A DNA stretch of 13,087 nucleotides, taken from DASSUW01 sp036520135. Its GTDB lineage: Bacteria > Actinomycetota > Thermoleophilia > Solirubrobacterales > Solirubrobacteraceae. A program made the translations under genes and the position numbers. Shown here in pieces: positions 11,614-13,087 of this stretch (within the stretch, counting starts at the first letter, position 1; each line of letters starts with the position of its first letter). Under the pieces are notes generated by a model. That model was not told the origin of the DNA and ran no database searches. It was given only the letters and a program-made list of their open reading frames with translations. The stretch is from contig DATDKF010000295.1 in the NCBI GenBank assembly GCA_036520135.1, positions 1 to 13,087 on the forward strand. The letters are read 5' to 3'.

Positions 11614-12228
11614 GTGTCCGTTACCGTGCCCACCGTGGAAGAGCTTCCGGTCCTCCAGGACGAGCCGCCGCTGCGGGCTGACGCGGCCCGCAACCGCGAC
11701 AAGGTCCTGGCGGCCGCCGAGAAGCTTTTCGCCGCGCGCAGCGCCGACTGCGTGACGATGGACGCCGTCGCCGCCGAGGCGGGCGTCGGCAAGGGCACGC
11801 TGTTCCGCGGTTTCGGGGACCGGGCCGGGCTCGTCCTCGCGCTGCTGACCGAGCACGAGCGCCGCCTGCAGGAGGACCTGATCCGCGGCCGCGCCCCGCT
11901 CGGGCCGGGCGCGCCGCCGGTCGAGCGCCTGATCGCGTTCGGCGAGCGCCTCATCAAGCACATGGCCCAGCACGGCGACCTGATCGCCGCCGCCGAAGGC
12001 AGGCTCGACCGCTACCGGTCCGGCCCGTTCATGGTCTACCACGCGCACGTGGCGATACTCGTGCGCGAGGCCGCGCCGGACGGCGACTGGGAGTACCTCA
12101 CCGACACGCTGCTGGCGTCGCTGGTCGCCGCGCACCTGGCCTACATGCGCCGCGTCCGCGGGATGAGCGACGAGCGCCTGGCCGCCGGCTGGGCCGACCT
12201 CGTGCGGCGCCTGTTCAGCTCCGGCTGA
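11614..12228 (+). CDS. TetR-family transcriptional regulator
   Basis: A 204-residue one-component repressor. After a 20-residue leader it has the TetR DNA-binding domain: ADAARNRDKVLAAAEKLFAA (22-41), then VTMDAVAAEAGVGKGTLFRG (47-66) with recognition-helix residues GKGTLFRGFGD. The rest is an all-helical ligand-binding and dimerisation domain (RLIAFGERLIKHMAQHGDLI, later YLTDTLLASLVAAHLAYMRR) whose ligand cannot be told. Start: GTG at 11614 because a TATACT -10 lies 7 bases upstream; frames further upstream are antisense to yceI. It is divergent from yceI-FMN reductase and flanked by two CGGAC-N4-GTCCG sites, so it very probably represses both itself and that operon. Its last 14 bases overlap the end of the convergent hydrolase gene. 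Confidence 0.88.
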   Translation: MSVTVPTVEELPVLQDEPPLRADAARNRDKVLAAAEKLFAARSADCVTMDAVAAEAGVGKGTLFRGFGDRAGLVLALLTEHERRLQEDLIRGRAPLGPGAPPVERLIAFGERLIKHMAQHGDLIAAAEGRLDRYRSGPFMVYHAHVAILVREAAPDGDWEYLTDTLLASLVAAHLAYMRRVRGMSDERLAAGWADLVRRLFSSG

Positions 12229-13072
12229 CGAGGTCCTCGAGGATCCGCGGCAACTGCTCGCCGAGTGACAGGTGGCCCTCGTCGTCGAACAGGTGCGCCT
12301 GTGCGCCGGGGATCGCCGCCGCCAGCCACTGGCCGTGGGCGAACGGCACCATCCGGTCGTGGGCGCCCTGCCAGACCGACACGGGCACGGCGATCGCCGC
12401 GAGATCGAATCCCCACGGCCTGACGAACGCCAGGTCGTCGTCGACCCAGCCCGCGGTGCCGGTCGACAGCGCGCGGCGGACCATCCTGGCCATCGTCTCG
12501 GCGAACTCGCCGGTGAGCGCCGCGCGGTCGACGTCGTCGACGAGGCCGCCGAGCGACTCGGCGATCTCGTCCGCGGTCACGGTCGAGAGCGTCTCCGACC
12601 ACGCGGCGAGCAGGGCCTCGAGCTCGGCGCGCGAGGCCGCGGCCGCGCCGAGCTCGTCGACGTTCTCCTGGCCCATGCCCGCGAGGAAGTCGAGGCCGGC
12701 GGCGTCGTAGGGCGCGACGCCGGCGAGGCTCGCCACCGCGTCGCAGCGATCCGCGAGGAGCGCAGCGCACGCCAGAGCGTGCGGGCCACCGCCAGACCAG
12801 CCGAGCGCGGCGAAGCGGCCGAGCCCGAGCTGGTCGAGGATCGCCGCGACGTCGGCGGCCGCGTCGGCCACGCTGCGCCCTTCGTGGCGCGACGAGCCGG
12901 CGTACCCGGGCCGCGCGTAGGCGACGAGCTGCCACCCGCGCCCGTCCACCGCGTCGAACATCTGCCTGAACTCATCCGGCGCATTCGGCGTCCCGCAGTG
13001 AAATACGAGCGGGTACGCGTCCGCCGGCCCGTGGCGCAGCACGTCGAGGTCGCGCCCGTCACCGGTGCGCAC
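12215..13072 (-). CDS. Alpha/beta hydrolase, probably incomplete at the window edge
   Basis: At least 285 residues of an alpha/beta-hydrolase-fold enzyme, hydrolysing an ester, epoxide, haloalkane or similar bond. The oxyanion segment is FHCGTPNAP (24-32). The nucleophile elbow is GWSGGG (91-96, Ser93), the acid is in WQGAHDRMVP (Asp239) and the base is in DEGHLSL (His267), so the triad is complete. The N-terminal TGDGRDLDVLRHG matches the usual opening strands of the family. The GTG at 13072 is the first start codon from the right, but the frame stays open to the edge and reads AELTT before it, which looks like family sequence. The real start may therefore lie outside the window. The end overlaps tetR by 14 bases (convergent). 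Substrate unknown. Confidence 0.85.
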   Translation of the reverse strand: MRTGDGRDLDVLRHGPADAYPLVFHCGTPNAPDEFRQMFDAVDGRGWQLVAYARPGYAGSSRHEGRSVADAAADVAAILDQLGLGRFAALGWSGGGPHALACAALLADRCDAVASLAGVAPYDAAGLDFLAGMGQENVDELGAAAASRAELEALLAAWSETLSTVTADEIAESLGGLVDDVDRAALTGEFAETMARMVRRALSTGTAGWVDDDLAFVRPWGFDLAAIAVPVSVWQGAHDRMVPFAHGQWLAAAIPGAQAHLFDDEGHLSLGEQLPRILEDLVSRS

Positions 13073-13087
13073 CGTCGTCAGCTCAGC

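Overview
The window is chromosomal DNA of very high G+C content from an actinobacterium. The gene styles fit the Solirubrobacterales (class Thermoleophilia): Arg/Ala/Glu-rich proteins, a bacterial D-glucuronyl C5-epimerase-like protein, a lipoprotein with a two-cysteine C-terminal tail, and several genes whose start codon lies 6-9 bases after a -10 hexamer (leaderless style). This placement comes from recognised protein features and not from a database search. No phage, transposase, integrase, tRNA, rRNA or CRISPR array was seen. Most of the window looks like ordinary core or housekeeping-adjacent genome.

Layout. 1-1186 (-): acyl-CoA dehydrogenase running off the left edge, its frame broken by an imperfect 68-bp tandem duplication, with a 16-bp inverted-repeat operator just upstream. 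1303-2075 (+): a small membrane-anchored protein overlapping the remains of an ABC ATPase that stops right after its signature motif. 2072-3024: a divergent SRPBCC protein / MarR regulator pair sharing a compact promoter region with two 15-bp operator-like repeats exactly 20 bp apart. 3025-3204: an intergenic stretch with a four-unit alternating inverted-repeat element. 3205-6384 (-): a three-gene operon of lipoprotein, Ca2+/cation antiporter and TerC-family metal transporter. 6434-7918 (+): a secreted C5-epimerase-like protein with a C-terminal beta domain. 8094-10273 (+): ArsA-type ATPase, a small helical protein and a four-helix membrane protein, tightly packed. 10279-10385: a 107-bp near-perfect hairpin element. 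10386-12228: YceI protein plus NAD(P)H-dependent FMN reductase (-), divergent from a TetR regulator (+), with matching CGGAC-N4-GTCCG operators. 12215-13087 (-): alpha/beta hydrolase, probably incomplete at the right edge.

How the genes work together. Three regulatory circuits can be read directly: MarR controlling itself and the SRPBCC gene, TetR controlling itself and yceI-FMN reductase, and a TetR-type operator in front of the acyl-CoA dehydrogenase whose regulator is not in the window. The antiporter-TerC pair points to divalent cation (Ca2+/Mn2+) export, with an unknown lipoprotein as first gene. The ArsA trio may be a membrane-associated ATPase system of unknown purpose, since the ATPase shows no arsenite- or zinc-type cysteine motif.

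No spectacular new system is evident. The most interesting items are the ArsA-helical-membrane protein trio, the two structured intergenic elements, the TetR operators, and two damaged genes that may be real decay or assembly error.
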